DNA of 64,000 bases from Bimastos eiseni (GCA_959347315.1 OY365816.1:29046969-29110968); one strand, 5' to 3'. Shown: positions 37,940-51,186, counted from the first letter of the stretch. Made by a program: numbers and translations. Notes: generated from the sequence alone by a model not told the origin.

Positions 37940-38210
37940 CACATTCATTCATTCATTCATTCATTCATTCATTCATGAATTTATATAGCGCTCCTTCATG
38001 GAATCGCGTTCCCGACATCAAGGCGCCCAGGATAACCAGTTTAAATTTATATAGTGAGAAAGGTTTCATGGTGCAGACGCAGCTCTATGGGAAGACCATT
38101 CCAGATCACTGGCCCTTCCTTAAATATGCTCTCTTCCTACCACCCCGAACTCAATCATCGACACCGCGTTCTCTGGCAGACCAATTTTCAAGTCTGCCGA
38201 AAGGAGGAGG
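37940..38210 (-). mobile_element. LINE 3'-end remnant, minus orientation
   Basis: (CATT)n at 37,942-37,975, then GAATTTATATAGCGCTCCTT, the reverse complement of the tail family (GGAGCGCTATATAAATTC plus (GAAT)n), with non-coding-looking repeat sequence beyond it. Confidence 0.6.
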
Positions 38211-38384
38211 GAGATTTTAAAAGTATCGCTGGGCAATAAAAAAATTAGCATGGTACTACTATCACTATGGCGCTACTTCTACTAGGCTACTATTCTACAA
38301 CAACAACAACTTACCTTTTGCACCACTATTTCTGCTACTATTATTGATATTACATTGTACATCACAACTCCTAAACTACTTCAA

Positions 38385-38640
38385 CTGCTACCGCTTCTTG
38401 CACCACTATTCATATACTTTGCCATGATGCACAACCCCTACTTCTAGCACCACTAACTACAATAACACTACAACTACTTCTTGCACCACTAACTACAATA
38501 ACACTACAACTACTTCTAGCACCACTAACTACAATAACACTACAACTACTTCTTGCACCACTAACTACAATAACACTACAACTACTTCTTGCACCACAAA
38601 TCCTGCAACTACAATTGCTACTACTTATTGCACCACTTCT
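38385..38640. repeat. 36-bp tandem repeat
   Basis: About five copies of a unit containing CACTAACTACAATAACACTA and CAACTACTTCTTGCAC, with diverged copies around it. Confidence 0.9.
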
Positions 38641-41590
38641 CCTACTGCTGCAATATGTCTTTATAATATATTACTTCTACACCTTTTGCTATACACCACC
38701 GCTGTCTCTCTTGTCTCCTCAGTACAAAAGAAATCGAACCCTACAATTAGTACGAACGCATAACACATCGTCTGCACTCCCACCCCAATCATCAATCCCG
38801 TCCTCGATAATGAAAATCCATTTTTCCACCCTTCCTCACACTATGAAACTCCAGTAACACCCTCCCTCGATACACTTCTCACACACACACACCTCTCGCC
38901 GTATCAAGCCAAGGCTCTTGTAACTGCTTCACTGAGCAAGGAGGAGGAGGAGAAGGAGGAGGAGGAGGAGGAGGAGGTAACACCTTGTGACCGGCTGTTG
39001 CATCGACTGAGAGCGGAGGGGAACTAGGCTGCGCATGCGCAGAGCATCACAGGAAAGAAGGATTCTGATGCAAGATGTCGCCACGCCCGACGAAAATCTC
39101 GATTAAATTATTACTCCGCATATATCATGCATTTTAAGTTAATATATATATATGCATATAATAATATACAGTTAACATATATATTCTGTTGAGTACGTAC
39201 ACTTGTTCGCATGTATATATGTACATATATATATATATAAACATATATATATTAATGCATATGAAACAATGATCTCTGGCTATATATATTTTTATTTATA
39301 TAGTCTGTCATGACGTATATATATCTTGCATTGTTGTCGTTGACCCAATTGATGGTATCGTTATTAGGTCAGCGACCCATTTTTTGGCCCAATTGACAAC
39401 ATCGCAATCGGGTCACTGAATTGACATTCATCACTCTCCTTATAAATGGACGATTCTGGTATACAAGGGAACGCCAGTTATACAATTATTCATTATATAG
39501 TGTAATGTATTGCATTGTTTTGCATGTTATTGATTAGTTAGTTTCTGTTGTATTGTTTTGATTCTAGACAAAGCAGTAAAAGAGATTGCAATAAAATATA
39601 ATAGCCTACATTTATACAATGGAAGATGATGCAATATGACGTACAACGCTTTAACAATACATTACAACACAATAGCAGAATACAATAGGTCTATTGCATC
39701 GTATCGCCACCGCGCATGACAATTTGAATATATTTCTAATTACTAAATCCCATAAAAACCATCTAAATCCAGTCTTCGAACGCCTTGCGCTGATTGGCTA
39801 TGCGCTCGTCCAATCAGATCCGAGCACCAGAACAAACGACGCAGATTACGGACTATCGAACTCGCATCAAGTCAACTGCAAGCGGTGGGCTTAAAGTCGT
39901 CCTGTTACCCAACGGAGCGCATCTATCACATTAAATCAACGTCATGGTCCACCTGTTACCACGGCTGGATGATACTACCTTCCCAGCCGACCCCTTCCCC
40001 GTCTCGAAACAGACGACTCTGCCTCAGCCACGTTGCCATTAAAAGATACTAAAAACTGAGGTTTTTATTTCGGCAGCCATCTTGTTGAACATACCTCACA
40101 GCGATAAAGAAACTCAGAAGTACAGACGCACAGCGCCTCCGCCATACATCTTCGATTATGTATCGACGAATAATCGTATATTTTAAGATCCTCAAAGCCT
40201 GACATATGCGCTTCATATTGAACTGTAAACCCCAGTGAAATAATATATGCATAGAAATAGACCTATGCGTCACAGTGAATAACGCTGGACGTATTGTTGT
40301 TTCCAACTGGGTTATGGTTGTTGAGTTGCTTATTTTCGTGGTTTTTTATTTCGTCTGGCAATAATTGTTAATATTATAACATAAATGTTTTATTGTTGAG
40401 TCGTTTTCTGCTGCCTTAAAAATGAAATTATGTAAACCTGCGACGTAAATTCGCATTTAAAGTGAACTAGGTTGCTTTCGAAAAATTCTTTCGGCTCGCG
40501 GAATGTATGAAATGATATCGCGCGTCTATTTGAAACATTTATGATAGCATTAACGCCTTTATCTGCTATCCTAATAGAATTTATCTGCTTTCCTCTGCAA
40601 TGTAGCGACATTTCAGTTGTAAAGGTCCTGTTAATAATAATTGTATATTAATAGTAATTTAGTTAGCCTACGGGGGGTTCAAATTCCCGCAAGGGTGTAC
40701 ACTTGTTTCGATGATTCTCCTCGTTCACCTTCGTTCCATGCATGTTAACCCAGCTCTAAGTGGTCCGTTCGAGCTCGTAAAATGTCTCCAATAAATAATG
40801 TGCTAATTAAAATGAAGTGAAATACAAATCATTTGCCCTCTGCATGCATTTAGCTATACAGCACTCGTTCTTGAATTGGTCTACATTCTGCAGGCCCCAT
40901 GTACCATTTGACAAAATGAGCAAATGGCATTCCCCGATTATTCATTATAGCATAATTATTTCATAATAAATTGTTAATGCAGTTAATATTAAGTTGATTC
41001 GTCGCTTTTGAGTTTATTAATTCAGCTCACGGCTTTAAAAGTAATTCATTCGCTGTAAAAAAAGTTAGACAACACTAAACGTTGCACTCTCGGTTGGATG
41101 CTGACATGGTGACTGGCCACCCGCGTGCATATGCCCAGGGTAAGAAAATGAAGTTAACAATACTTCATAACAATGCGTGCATATAAGCCTACCGGGACAG
41201 CTCTTCCTCTTGTAAATATTATACGACAGGTGTCACCAAGGATCCACTCAGACTCATTTTAAACGCTCCGTAAATCTGTTGTTCTTAGCCGTGCTGTAGC
41301 CTTAAAGGGGCGCTACATAAATCTCGGCAATGAATGAATGAATAACAGTGAATTGTAAATAAGCTGTTTTATCGGATATTCCTCGTATATCCATTAATTG
41401 CGATATGTAGGCTATGAGATGTTTCTACTTGCATGCATAATCAATGGCATGCATATATATCTGGTTTTGGTCATGCTTAAACCTATATCGAAAGGAAGGA
41501 CTGCACTGATCACCCATGCATTCAAAAGCTCACTTAGTTCAAAGTCTTAGTGGTTGTGCTTAATTATCTCTGTCTGTTTGTCAGCTCAAT
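38641..41590. other. Intergenic, no confirmed gene
   Basis: (GGA)n at 38,937-38,975 and TA-rich tracts at 39,140-39,310. Two CCAAT boxes (GATTGG and CCAATC) about 20 bases apart near 39,790-39,815 look promoter-like. Downstream is a 33-codon ATG frame at 39,944-40,042 (starting MVHLLPRLDDTTF) that I do not recognise. On the minus strand an ATGGCTGCC start-like context lies at 40,080. No following exons could be joined to either. Confidence 0.5.
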
Positions 41591-41626
41591 CACTTCATAC
41601 TATGTTCATTTGTATGGAGCTGTCTA

Positions 41627-41911
41627 TTGGGCTGGGCTCCAGTCTACTTGAAATTCCTTAGTGTTCCTGTCACATCATATCCGGGTCGCCGATCTTTACG
41701 TTCAGCCACTCAACATACTCTCTTTGTACCATTTCATCGCACAACCCTGACACAGTCCATGCAGGGCGCTCGCCATTGCTGGCCATATACAGCGTGGAAT
41801 GGTCTCTCGCCGGTCATCCACTCCCTTCCTAGGCTACCCTCTGATATATTTAAAAGACACCTCAAGACTTTTCTTTCTGCTCGGGCCTGGATCGGGATCG
41901 CCTCTGAGTAG
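41627..41911 (+). mobile_element. CR1/L2-like LINE reverse transcriptase C-terminal fragment
   Basis: Frame of about 94 codons with RRSLRSATQHTLFVPFHRTT, then W.G.SP...SLP.....FKRHLKTFL. This is the usual end of CR1/L2-type non-LTR reverse transcriptases (RS.....L.VP......., WN.LP, F+..LKT.L). The stop is followed by GGATCGCCTCTGAGTAGTCG and GCACTATATTAAATTCAT, the tail, which runs into a 10-bp satellite. Only the 3' end is present, as expected from 5' truncation on insertion. Confidence 0.8.
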
Positions 41912-41931
41912 TCGTCTTGTAGGCACTATAT

Positions 41932-42140
41932 TAAATTCATATAAATTCATATAAATTCATATAAATTCATATAAATTCATATAAATTCATATAAATTCAT
42001 ATAAATTCATATAAATTCATATAAATTCATATAAATTCATATAAATTCATATAAATTCATATAAATTCATATAAATTCATATAAATTCATATAAATTCAT
42101 ATGAATTCATATAAATTCATATAAATTCATATAAATTCAT
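41932..42140. repeat. 10-bp satellite (ATAAATTCAT)n
   Basis: About 20 nearly perfect head-to-tail copies of ATAAATTCAT, one copy with a G, starting exactly at the 3' end of the LINE tail. Confidence 0.98.
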
Positions 42141-43560
42141 CGCCTCATCTTCTCCAATTTGCTCAACCCCAGGCAGGCTCTTCACCCACTCCTACCTCCA
42201 CTCCGTCCCCACAGACCCACTCCATTCACCATTTAAGACTTAGACCTAGAGCCCACAACCACGTTCTCCCATTAAAAGACAACTCTCAATAATCCCCAGA
42301 TCATACTGTGCAAATAAGAACAGTAGCCTACACAAGATCAGTTTCATGTTCTATTTTAGCTAATCTTTTTGTCCCCTATGACGTCATGCTATCATGTTTA
42401 GGGTCCTACAGTAAACTGATAGGCATGAACTTCTTTTTCGTAAAAACTTACCCACTCACTCGCTCGCACGATTACTGACTCACTCACTCACTCACTCACC
42501 TACCCATTCGCTCTCTCCATTATTGAGAGTCGATCTCGCATCCTGTGTAGGCTACTGTTCTTGTCTCCAGTGCTTTCCGCCCCATTCCCTCTGAGGGATG
42601 AACTATGACCTCCCGATCTAATAATTAGCACATCACCTGTCAGCGTCTTGAGGCTAGACGGCGCCCAATCCTCAGCCGTTTGAAATGAAAACCATATTGG
42701 AATCAATAACTGTCTCTAGAACCGTAATGTTTGCGCGAGAGCCTATTGTATTAAAACATTGTATGTTTTTTTAAATAAAGAAACTAGCAGTTTAATTGTT
42801 TATCTTGCATGAAAATCTCAAAAGAACGGAAGCGTGTTGTTCGCAGGAGTGAATTGAGTTAAATATCTATTTTAAAAATAATCGACGCGTAGGTTGTGAC
42901 GCAGTCACCCGCCATCTTCTGCCTCAGGCTCTTTTGTCCATCATCCCTAGGGCTTTCACTTGAAGCGAAAGTCTCATTCCTTTAAAACCTCATACCTCGA
43001 TTCGTCTGATCATCCACCTTCCAATCCTCGACCTGAACGACACCCGCCAAAACAGCTACTCTGACTTCTCTGGAATCCAGACTGTGATCTCCTTTGGACA
43101 ACCCATATGACTTGACGTAGCGCTAATTATGATGACAGTGGTCAATTATCGGGATCGTAATCAATATGATTTACTACTCCTGCCATTCGCCAGGCGGCAG
43201 CGTTGGCTAAATTAGTTGTTGGACGCGATGAGCGCCTTTTATTTCATGGCCGTCGTAAGTTAAATTCGACTCTTGTAGGCCTAATAATTTATCGCATTCC
43301 GAGGCACATTAATTTTACACAGTTTATCAGAGACTAACTTCTGAAGATAAAGCCTATCTAAATAGGCCTAGTTAGGACAGTGCCTCAGACGAAAAATAAT
43401 AAACAATAAGGGTGATAATAATAATAATACTGAAAAGTAACAATAATTATAGTAATAATAATGATAGTAATGATAAAAATAATTAGTCTGTATTCGTGTT
43501 TCATATTTGATGGTTTAATTTTAATAATAATAATTATTATTATACCAAATTAAATAGCCA
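42141..43560. other. Intergenic upstream of dsRBD gene
   Basis: Contains (ACTC)n near 42,477-42,500, a repeat block near 43,020-43,065 (CCTGAACGACACCCGCC) that also occurs near 23,380, and (ATA)n-rich sequence at 43,400-43,550. No coding sequence seen. Confidence 0.55.
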
Positions 43561-43608
43561 ACCGACGTTAGTGGCATCGGAGCCCAATACACTCAACGCC
43601 TGTTGTAC

Positions 43609-43620
43609 AAAGATGGCGGA
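43609..43620 (+). promoter_or_regulatory. YY1/TISU-like context at dsRBD gene start
   Basis: AAAGATGGCGGA spans the start codon at 43,613. It matches 10 of 12 positions of TISU and contains the YY1 core AAGATGGCGG, typical of broadly expressed genes with short 5' UTRs. Confidence 0.35.
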
Positions 43621-46600
43621 TCGGCAAAAAAGAACGATTCATGGTAAATGCTAAAATACCATCGAAGAATTTTCATTCATTGTAATGCAGTGATGAATTA
43701 AGCTAACGCAAAACATTTTATTGGAAGTTTCCAAGTTTATTGGGTTGGTTTTTGAATGTTTTTGACAATTGTGCGTGTGCTATGTGTTTGAACACTCGGT
43801 TATTAATCGTTCAACGTTCAAAATTATTTTATTATTTCCGTAGTGGGCCAATATCCGACATTAAAAATAAATTTGTGCCTTTGCCAGTATTTCCTGTTTA
43901 TCTGAAGACTGCATGCTGAATGATGATTCTAGCTGAGAAAACGCCGGTCGTTTAGAATGTATTCACACTTGAACGTAACTTACTGCTTGTTATAGTCTTG
44001 TGAGAATATGAATGAATGTGCATGTGTCAGTAAGAATGAACAGCTAGTGGAAGTGAATGGATGTTGTTTACACGAAATTAGTCCTTTACCAGACACCTCT
44101 TTTTGATAAAAACAAGAAAGTAATAGGCCACATGTCGATTGGCCTACTACTAAGAATATTGTCATTCACGAGTTGACCTCAAGTAGACTCTTTCCATAAC
44201 TTTGGGAATGTATCTACTGTAAGGGTAAATTTTGCAGTGACTCTGGGAGCTAAAGCATTAAATGAGCACATGAGAAACAAATGGTTACCTTACTTTACGC
44301 TGTTTAGATGTGGACATTGAGCCAACCGAGGATGAGACGAGACCCACAAAACGGAGGAAGGCACGGACCAGCATCAATCATCTCTCCGAACTACGCCCAG
44401 GAACGCAGTACCATCTTGTTGGGCAGTACGGTGGACCAGAGAGTCCGACTTACGTCATGCAGATTACAGTAGACAGCAAGGTAATTGTAAATCACAAATT
44501 TATTTAGTGTATTGTGAATCTGTGGTTTTAGAGACATTGAATGGGATGTGATGTCTAATGTCATTTCAATACTAATTGGAAGCACCAACATAAATCCTTG
44601 GCCTTTTGAATGAGAAATTCTTAGCGCTTAGGCATAGAAATTTTGGGCACTTGGGCAGAGAAGTCAGAGAAATTCTGGGTCCCTAAGCAGAGAAATTGCC
44701 GGGTCCCTGACCAGAGCAGTGCTGGTCCCTTGGGCAGAGCAATCACAGGCCACAAAGAAGGAAGTTAGAAAAAAATGATGAATTTGAAGTCTAAACTGTT
44801 AGGTGTCAGTAATGTCATAATTTCACAAGGCATGAATCCTAAACATTATTTAACTGATTACAATACTTTTCATATGTTGATTGCTATAATCAAGGCAGAA
44901 ACGTTTAGTTACAGCCCAAGATAGCCATGATCAAAATAGCCCAAGATAGCCATGATCAAAATAGCCCAAGATAGCCATGATCAAAATAGCCCAAGATAGC
45001 CATGATCAAAATAGCCCAAGATAGCCATGATCAAAATAGCCTAAGATAGCCATGATCAAAATAGTCCAAGGCAGCCATGATCTAAGTAGCCACATGAGTA
45101 CATACCTCTTCACGAGAGCCAGTTGCAATCCAGACAAGCATAATGAATTACTGAACGAATAAATATAATTAAGAATGAATTATATCACAAATTAACATTG
45201 GTCCTGTGTATATCCTCAGGTTTTCCAGGGCATCGGTCCATCAAAGAAACGCGCAAAGCTGATGGCGGCCGAATTCGCTCTGGTCAACCTCGGTGCCATC
45301 GCGACAGTCATAGACGCGGTTCCAGACGTCTCGCAGGAACCGTACTGTTACGAAGACTTCACTGCAGACATAAACGACACAAACTCTTTGCTCTACTACG
45401 ATTTCTACACCACTGAACAGAGTCAAGAGGAAGGTGCCTGTGCCGCGGCGGGGGAGGGCGACGGGGAGCGTGCGGGCGATGAGCAGAGCGCGTTCGAGTC
45501 GAAGATGATTGGAAGGAACACCTTGACAATCTTGAGGGAGTTATACCCAAGCTCGTTCTACCACTTCGTGACGACGGTAATGGAGGACGCGCGGCCGAGG
45601 TTCATCATGGGGGTGAATGTCGATGGTTCAAGGTTCAAGGGTTCTGGGATCAACAAGAAATTGGCAAAGGCCCGGGCCGCCAGGGAGGCCCTCAGGAGCC
45701 TCAAGAAAATGGAGTTCGGAATGGCAGAAGGTAGGTGCTGGATGAATTCTCAGGGACTTATACTCAGTGAATGAATGGATGGAACTAATGGTGCTTGGTA
45801 CGTACTCAGATCTGACAATCAGTACATATATCCAAATACTCTTTATTCAGTGGAAAGTGTCTAGCCAGTTATTCCCAAGGAAAATTGTCTTTCTGAGCGT
45901 CTGTGATGCGCTGTTAATGCGAATATCGGAACACACAGTTACATCTTAATATGCAAAGAAGATACGAATGACACATAACTTGGCCGAGAGACTCTCAACG
46001 TCCTTGCCGTCTGCTTCCTGTCGACGGGAATCCATTGATTGGTTCCACACTTGTGAGTGTTCCAACCACTGGCGACTCTTTTTAGCTTGCTGTGCATTGT
46101 TTTGCTAACTGATGTATAGTATTCGTTAGTAATGACATTTAACATCACAGAGAGTAGATATCTTAAATATTCAATCACATAGCGCTGTTCTGTGGTGTCC
46201 AGTAAAATATCTGCCAATTAATATCTCTTGAACTGCAAAAATTAGCTCATTGTAACGAATTTCTTGATCTTGTGGATGCCTTTGACACCAACATCCATCT
46301 GCTTTGACAGCTAATGACATCGTTTGTTGATGTTCGATTACATTACATTGTTCCACGTTTCTTCTAGACGGAATGCCGGTGTACGAGGGGGACGAGAAGA
46401 TCTGGCTGGAGTACAAGGCAAAGCTGGAAGCGGAGGCCGAAGCGAAACTGGAGAACGTTTTTGGCGATAACCCCATCCATCAGCTGAACGAATACTTCCC
46501 AGAGGCAAAGATCACGTTCCCAGATACAACAGAGAGACCGGACATCGAAAGTTTCTTCGTCTGTCAGGTGGTCATTGAGGGAACGACCTACGAGGGATCT

Positions 46601-48847
46601 GGGCTTAGCAAGAAGGATGCGAAGAGCCATGCGTCTGCCCTGGCCCTCAACGACCTCAAGGAGAAGGGAATCCTGGAGGAGAAGGATCGGGAATTGGAGG
46701 CGAAGAGGATTGAGAGGGATGAGAAGAGGAAGACGAACGAGAAGTCGAAGGGGAACGCGGAACAACGCAAGGTGGGTGGATTCAAGACGGCGGTCGCGAA
46801 GCTCAATGACAGCTTCCAGAATCTCGAGTATAAGTTTGTCGCGGAGACGCAGCTGAAAAATACGTGTCTGATTGCGTTCACGATGGCGATTCACGTTCGT
46901 GGGAAGAATTATATCGGTGTGGGTAAGAATAAGAAGATGGCGAAGATGGATGCGGCCGAGAAGGCGTTGCGTGACCTGGGATTGTGGACGGAAGAGGACG
47001 AGGCGGAGAAGGTGCGGATGAAGAAAGAGGAGGAGAATCTCGACGTGGAGGAGAATGAGGAGTGGGGAGCAACGTCGGGGCAAGTGGGCCAGGCGAAGGA
47101 TTGGAATCAGGGGGCGGCGGATGTGGGTGTATGGGGAGTCGGTGGAGGAGGCAAGAACAACAACTGGAATGCCAGGAAAAGTCAGTGTGGTGGTAGGTAC
47201 GCTTGTGGGTATAACGCCGGATGGGGTTATGGAGGTGTTGACTATGGGCAGGGCATAGCAGGCCAACAGGGAGGCTGGGGTCAGGCAGATCCAAACGCGA
47301 ATGGGGGTTATGGTGCCTATCCTCCGATAATGCAGGAGTTGAATATTATAATGGGTAATATGTTTGAGAACACCTTTGGTCAGAACCCATGGAAAGTGAA
47401 CAGTGAGGGTGCAGGCCAGCAGCCTCAGGGAATGAGCTGGGGCTTCGGAGGAATGCCTGGCCAAAGTTTCCCGTCCTGGGGAAACTTTTCCAACAACGGG
47501 GGGAATATGGGTGGAAGTGCCCAGTTTGATGGTAAACCTATGGGCTTGAATCTGCCAGAAACGTCGACTTCTGCGATGACGTCTTTCTCTTCAAGCGTGA
47601 ATAGCTCTGTGCCATTCAGTGAGAATGCATTGGTCAGTACAGAACCGTATCGTGGGCAAGGTTTAGGCGGTCGCGGAGTCTTGAAGGGCGACAGCAGCCC
47701 GAGTGGGACATTCGAGAACAGTTCTGGGGGATTCTCAAAATATTCTAACTTCAGGTCGGCCGGCTTTGACGCGGGGTTCAAGCCTTCGCTGCCTATGCTG
47801 ACGACAACACCGTCAAACACCGAGGGACAGACGTCGATTGCGACACCCACATTCGGACCCTACGGCACACCAATAGCACCGCCGCCACCACTGCCGGTTC
47901 AGGGCGAGTCTGTGGCTAATTTACCTAAATCTGGTTTAACCTTAGGAAACATGGGGGCCGGTTACAATGCTGGGACCAGCAATCAGGCGACTGGCAATAC
48001 AGCAACTGCAAATAACACGACTAACGCGTTACAGGGTAGCTCAAACTTTCCCACAGGAGTCTTTCCCACAGGAGTCTTTCCCACAGCAGGCTTTCCCACA
48101 GGAGGCTTTCCCCCTGGAGGCACTGGGAATATGTTGCAACAGGTCGGCTACCAGTCAGGAACTTCAGACGGTTTTCAGGCCAGTGGGGTGAACAATTCTG
48201 CGATGCAACAGTACCCGGGTTTCATGTCGTCGTACCCGATGTCCGGAAGCGGCGAGGGCTTACCGTCAGGGAATTCTGCGAGTGGTTTCCAGGTGGACAA
48301 CACCGCCACTTCTGGCTATTCCTCTGCCAACTACTCGTCTGGGAACTATTCGTCCGGGAACAATTATACGTCTGGGAATTATTCGTCTGGAGACTATTCA
48401 TCAGGGACAACCGGTTACCAGTCGGGAAGCCTGGACACGAACTATTCGTCCCAGGCAAACGCTTACGGAAACAAGGCAGCCACATTGAGCACCCAGTCTA
48501 CTGGGTATCAAGGCAACCAGTCGGATTATTCGACGGGAAATTACCAGGGGGAAAACACGACCAGAGGCAGCTATGCTGGAGAGAATTTCCAGGGCGCGAC
48601 AGGCGAGGGGGCATACTCGGGCGAGTCCAGCGCTGGGTATTACGGGATGTACAGCAGTGGGTACGATCAGGGGTACAACTACGACACAACTACCACCGGT
48701 AGCTACGATGCAAACCCGGGTTACACGATGGGGGGCTATCAGAACCCAGCCACAAACTCCAGGTACGGTTACGGCTATTCGTCCGCGACTGGCAGCAGCA
48801 CGGCTACGGACTCTTATTCGACTGCGACGAATAAGACGACCTGGTGA
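43613..48847 (+). CDS. Protein with four dsRNA-binding domains and prion-like tail
   Basis: Predicted dsRNA-binding protein of 1064 aa. Exons are 43,613-43,643, 44,308-44,480, 45,220-45,730 and 46,368-48,847; all junctions are GT-AG and in phase (1,0,1). The N terminus MADRQKRTIH is followed by a basic TKRRKAR stretch. dsRBD1 (about 30-90) ends GIGPSKKRAKLMAAEFAL, dsRBD2 (about 165-232) GSGINKKLAKARAAREAL, dsRBD3 (about 273-340) GSGLSKKDAKSHASALAL, and dsRBD4 (about 374-445) GVGKNKKMAKMDAAEKAL. A charged helical linker lies between 3 and 4. Residues from about 470 to the end are low-complexity G/S/Y/N/Q/T, with FPTG-type and NYSSG-type repeats. dsRBD1 and 2 resemble ADAR2/ILF3 domains, and the tail resembles the ILF3 (NF90) C terminus. 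No DZF or deaminase domain is present, so I do not assign an orthologue. Confidence 0.9.
44914..45088. repeat. 25-bp tandem repeat in dsRBD gene intron 2
   Basis: About seven copies of CCAAGATAGCCATGATCAAA plus ATAGC. The sequence leading into it (ATCAAGGCAGAAACGTTTAG) recurs almost unchanged at about 50,717-50,737 beside the ALIX gene. Confidence 0.92.
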
Positions 48848-49730
48848 CGCATGTGCGTGAATGGGTTATCGAAGGATTCTGTCGGTTGGTACAAAATGGC
48901 ACAGCCTCGAACGAAGTGTGTCTCTGTCTCTGAATTTGTTATCTCGAAAAAATGCTGTTTGAAATGGCTTGGTGTTCGAAATCGACTTGTCGTATCTGCT
49001 AGTCGGTCTGCTGTACAAAGACAGTTTCTGCTGATTCGCTCTGTGGGTTGAAGGACTGTTGTCAGGAATCCAACTTTTTGTCGTTGACTGCAATGAGACC
49101 TTGGAAATGAGGACTGTTTTGGGTTGGCGTGTTTTGTGATGTGAGTAGCCTCAATGTTTGCTGTTTCCTCTGTGATGATTCGATCGCACTGGCTGATTTT
49201 GTGCAAGACGAGACAACATTCTCTGTGAAAACCATTTAGTCGTGGTGCGATATGTAGATAGTTATATTCCTTATGGTAGTTCAGTCCCTCTGAACTATTT
49301 AATATGTATTCCCAGTGTTATTCCCACTGCCTTATACACAAGTGTTGACACGACAAATTGAATCAGAGCAAAGTGACATCCATGCTGTACAATGCTCTGA
49401 CATTCTCCGTTAATTAAGAAATGTGAAAATGCGTATCTTATTCGTTTTTAATTTATTCTGCACTTTGCAACTGCATTCCGTAATATATCAATCCGGCAAT
49501 GCAGATGGACATATGTTGTTTTTGAATACGACTATTGTCGGCCTGCATTGTGAAAAATGTTGCAGTTATTTTAATGTTCTTCCTACTCCTTGATAAAATA
49601 ACCTTTTGTGAAGTAGCTTGTGTTATCTGTGGACTGTAAAGTATTCGTCATTGTTGCTCTATCTATGACGGCACATACTGGTAATATATTCATGTTTTCT
49701 CTATAAGGGCTGTACATATATTACATACGC

Positions 49731-49736
49731 AATAAA
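49731..49736 (+). terminator. Poly(A) signal candidate of dsRBD gene
   Basis: AATAAA about 885 bases after the stop codon, the clearest plus-strand hexamer after the gene. The 3' UTR would be about 0.9 kb. Confidence 0.55.
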
Positions 49737-50239
49737 ATCGAATATTCGGACCTCACCCGTTGCTCTGCATATATTTCGTGGACCCCCCCCATGTGTACGT
49801 ACATCTGTGCTTTACCCCTCCCCATATGCAAAGGATAAATAGCTGAAGACCTCTATAAGACATTGATTGATTTTACTGTGGGCTATTTATTTTTGTTAAG
49901 CATCATATTTAAGAGCTTAAATTTGTTAACTATTATGAATAAAAAACACTAACAATACTTGCATTTTAAAGTTTTAATGCTACATAAAATTGATTAAGCA
50001 GGAATATAGTTAGTCTGTGGTTGGGTTTACAGTTCTGATTTTAATATTCCGTACAATTGTATTTGCACAATGTACATATTTTTATTTTTAGGACCAGGAC
50101 CCCTCCCCCACCATAGGCACCCGTACACAAAACCGCCGAAATTCTAAAACTCCCTTCCCTCGCCGCATACCTAATATGTGGACGGTCCCTAACAACCCAG
50201 AGAACTTAAGACTTCAACACACAAAGTAAATAATTGCAC

Positions 50240-50245
50240 TTTATT
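50240..50245 (-). terminator. Poly(A) signal candidate of ALIX gene
   Basis: TTTATT on the plus strand, AATAAA on the minus, about 940 bases after the ALIX stop codon. With the site at 49,731 it leaves about 500 bases between two converging genes. Confidence 0.5.
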
Positions 50246-51186
50246 GAAAAAATAAGAAAATCAATCAAAAATCAACCTGCATTCAATCAAAAAGTTGTGC
50301 CTAATGTGTGTGCATTGTTCAACAAATTGCAGCAGAAAACTTCATGTTGCCATCAAAACTACACAACAGTTGCGGATGGCATTTCATTGACAGTAACTGG
50401 ACATGTGCATTATGCAAAGTGACTTTCAATTAACAAATGGTTCTCTCTCGCCAAAGCAGTTCATAGATTAGATGAGGTGTAGATTTTGCACCAGCAACCA
50501 TTGCCATAACCAGTGTCAGCATCTATTGCTTGATACAAAACACCAGAAGAGCATGGAATGTGATGGGAAACTCAAAGAGTTACATCTAAGTTAAACCTAT
50601 ATAAAAACAATGTTGACAACGCATACAATACTGGAATCACGGCAAAATAACTCCGATTGATATAATACCTGTTTAATGGTAAGAAGTTATAAAGTGCACT
50701 TTTCAAGGTGCATAATCATGGCAGAAACGTTTAGACACAACCAATGATCAAAATGGCCATGTACATACAAGTTTCCATTTTTAAATCATGATCATAAGGT
50801 CTCTCAAAGTCATCTTTAAATATTCATCTTCAAAGTTATTATATGCAGAGGTACACCACTTGCCTAAGTCTATTGCAATACTCTTGGTACCTCTACCTGA
50901 ATTTTTCACAATGCAATCGTAACAAAAATAGAAATTCATTCAAGCAAATCCTATAGCAAAGGCACTTCTAGAACTAGCTCAGATTTCAATTCAAGCTAAC
51001 TGCTTAAAAAAATAGATTAAGATATCAGTTGACAAGTTCATTACAAACACAGACACTATTATAGACTGGTGGAATCCAATACCCGACAGAATGATTGTAG
51101 AAGGTCCCGAATCCGGATATACATCTGAATATGTGCTCGACCAAAAGTATCGACATGTCGTTTCTGCTGCTACATACATATTGCGG

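Noticed and set aside
40040..40090. CAAGATGGCTGCC start-like (TISU/YY1) context on the minus strand
   Set aside because: The frame ends after 13 codons and no downstream minus-strand exon could be joined to it.
40665..40700. tRNA T-arm-like GGGGTTCAAATTCCCG
   Set aside because: No D-arm, anticodon arm or acceptor stem can be folded upstream.
41932..42140. Regular direct repeats resembling a CRISPR array
   Set aside because: The 10-bp units are contiguous without spacers, and the genome is eukaryotic; it is a satellite at a LINE end.
46364..47464. 366-codon minus-strand open frame
   Set aside because: It is antisense to the large coding exon of the dsRBD gene, with no domain; GC-rich coding sequence often leaves the antisense frame open.
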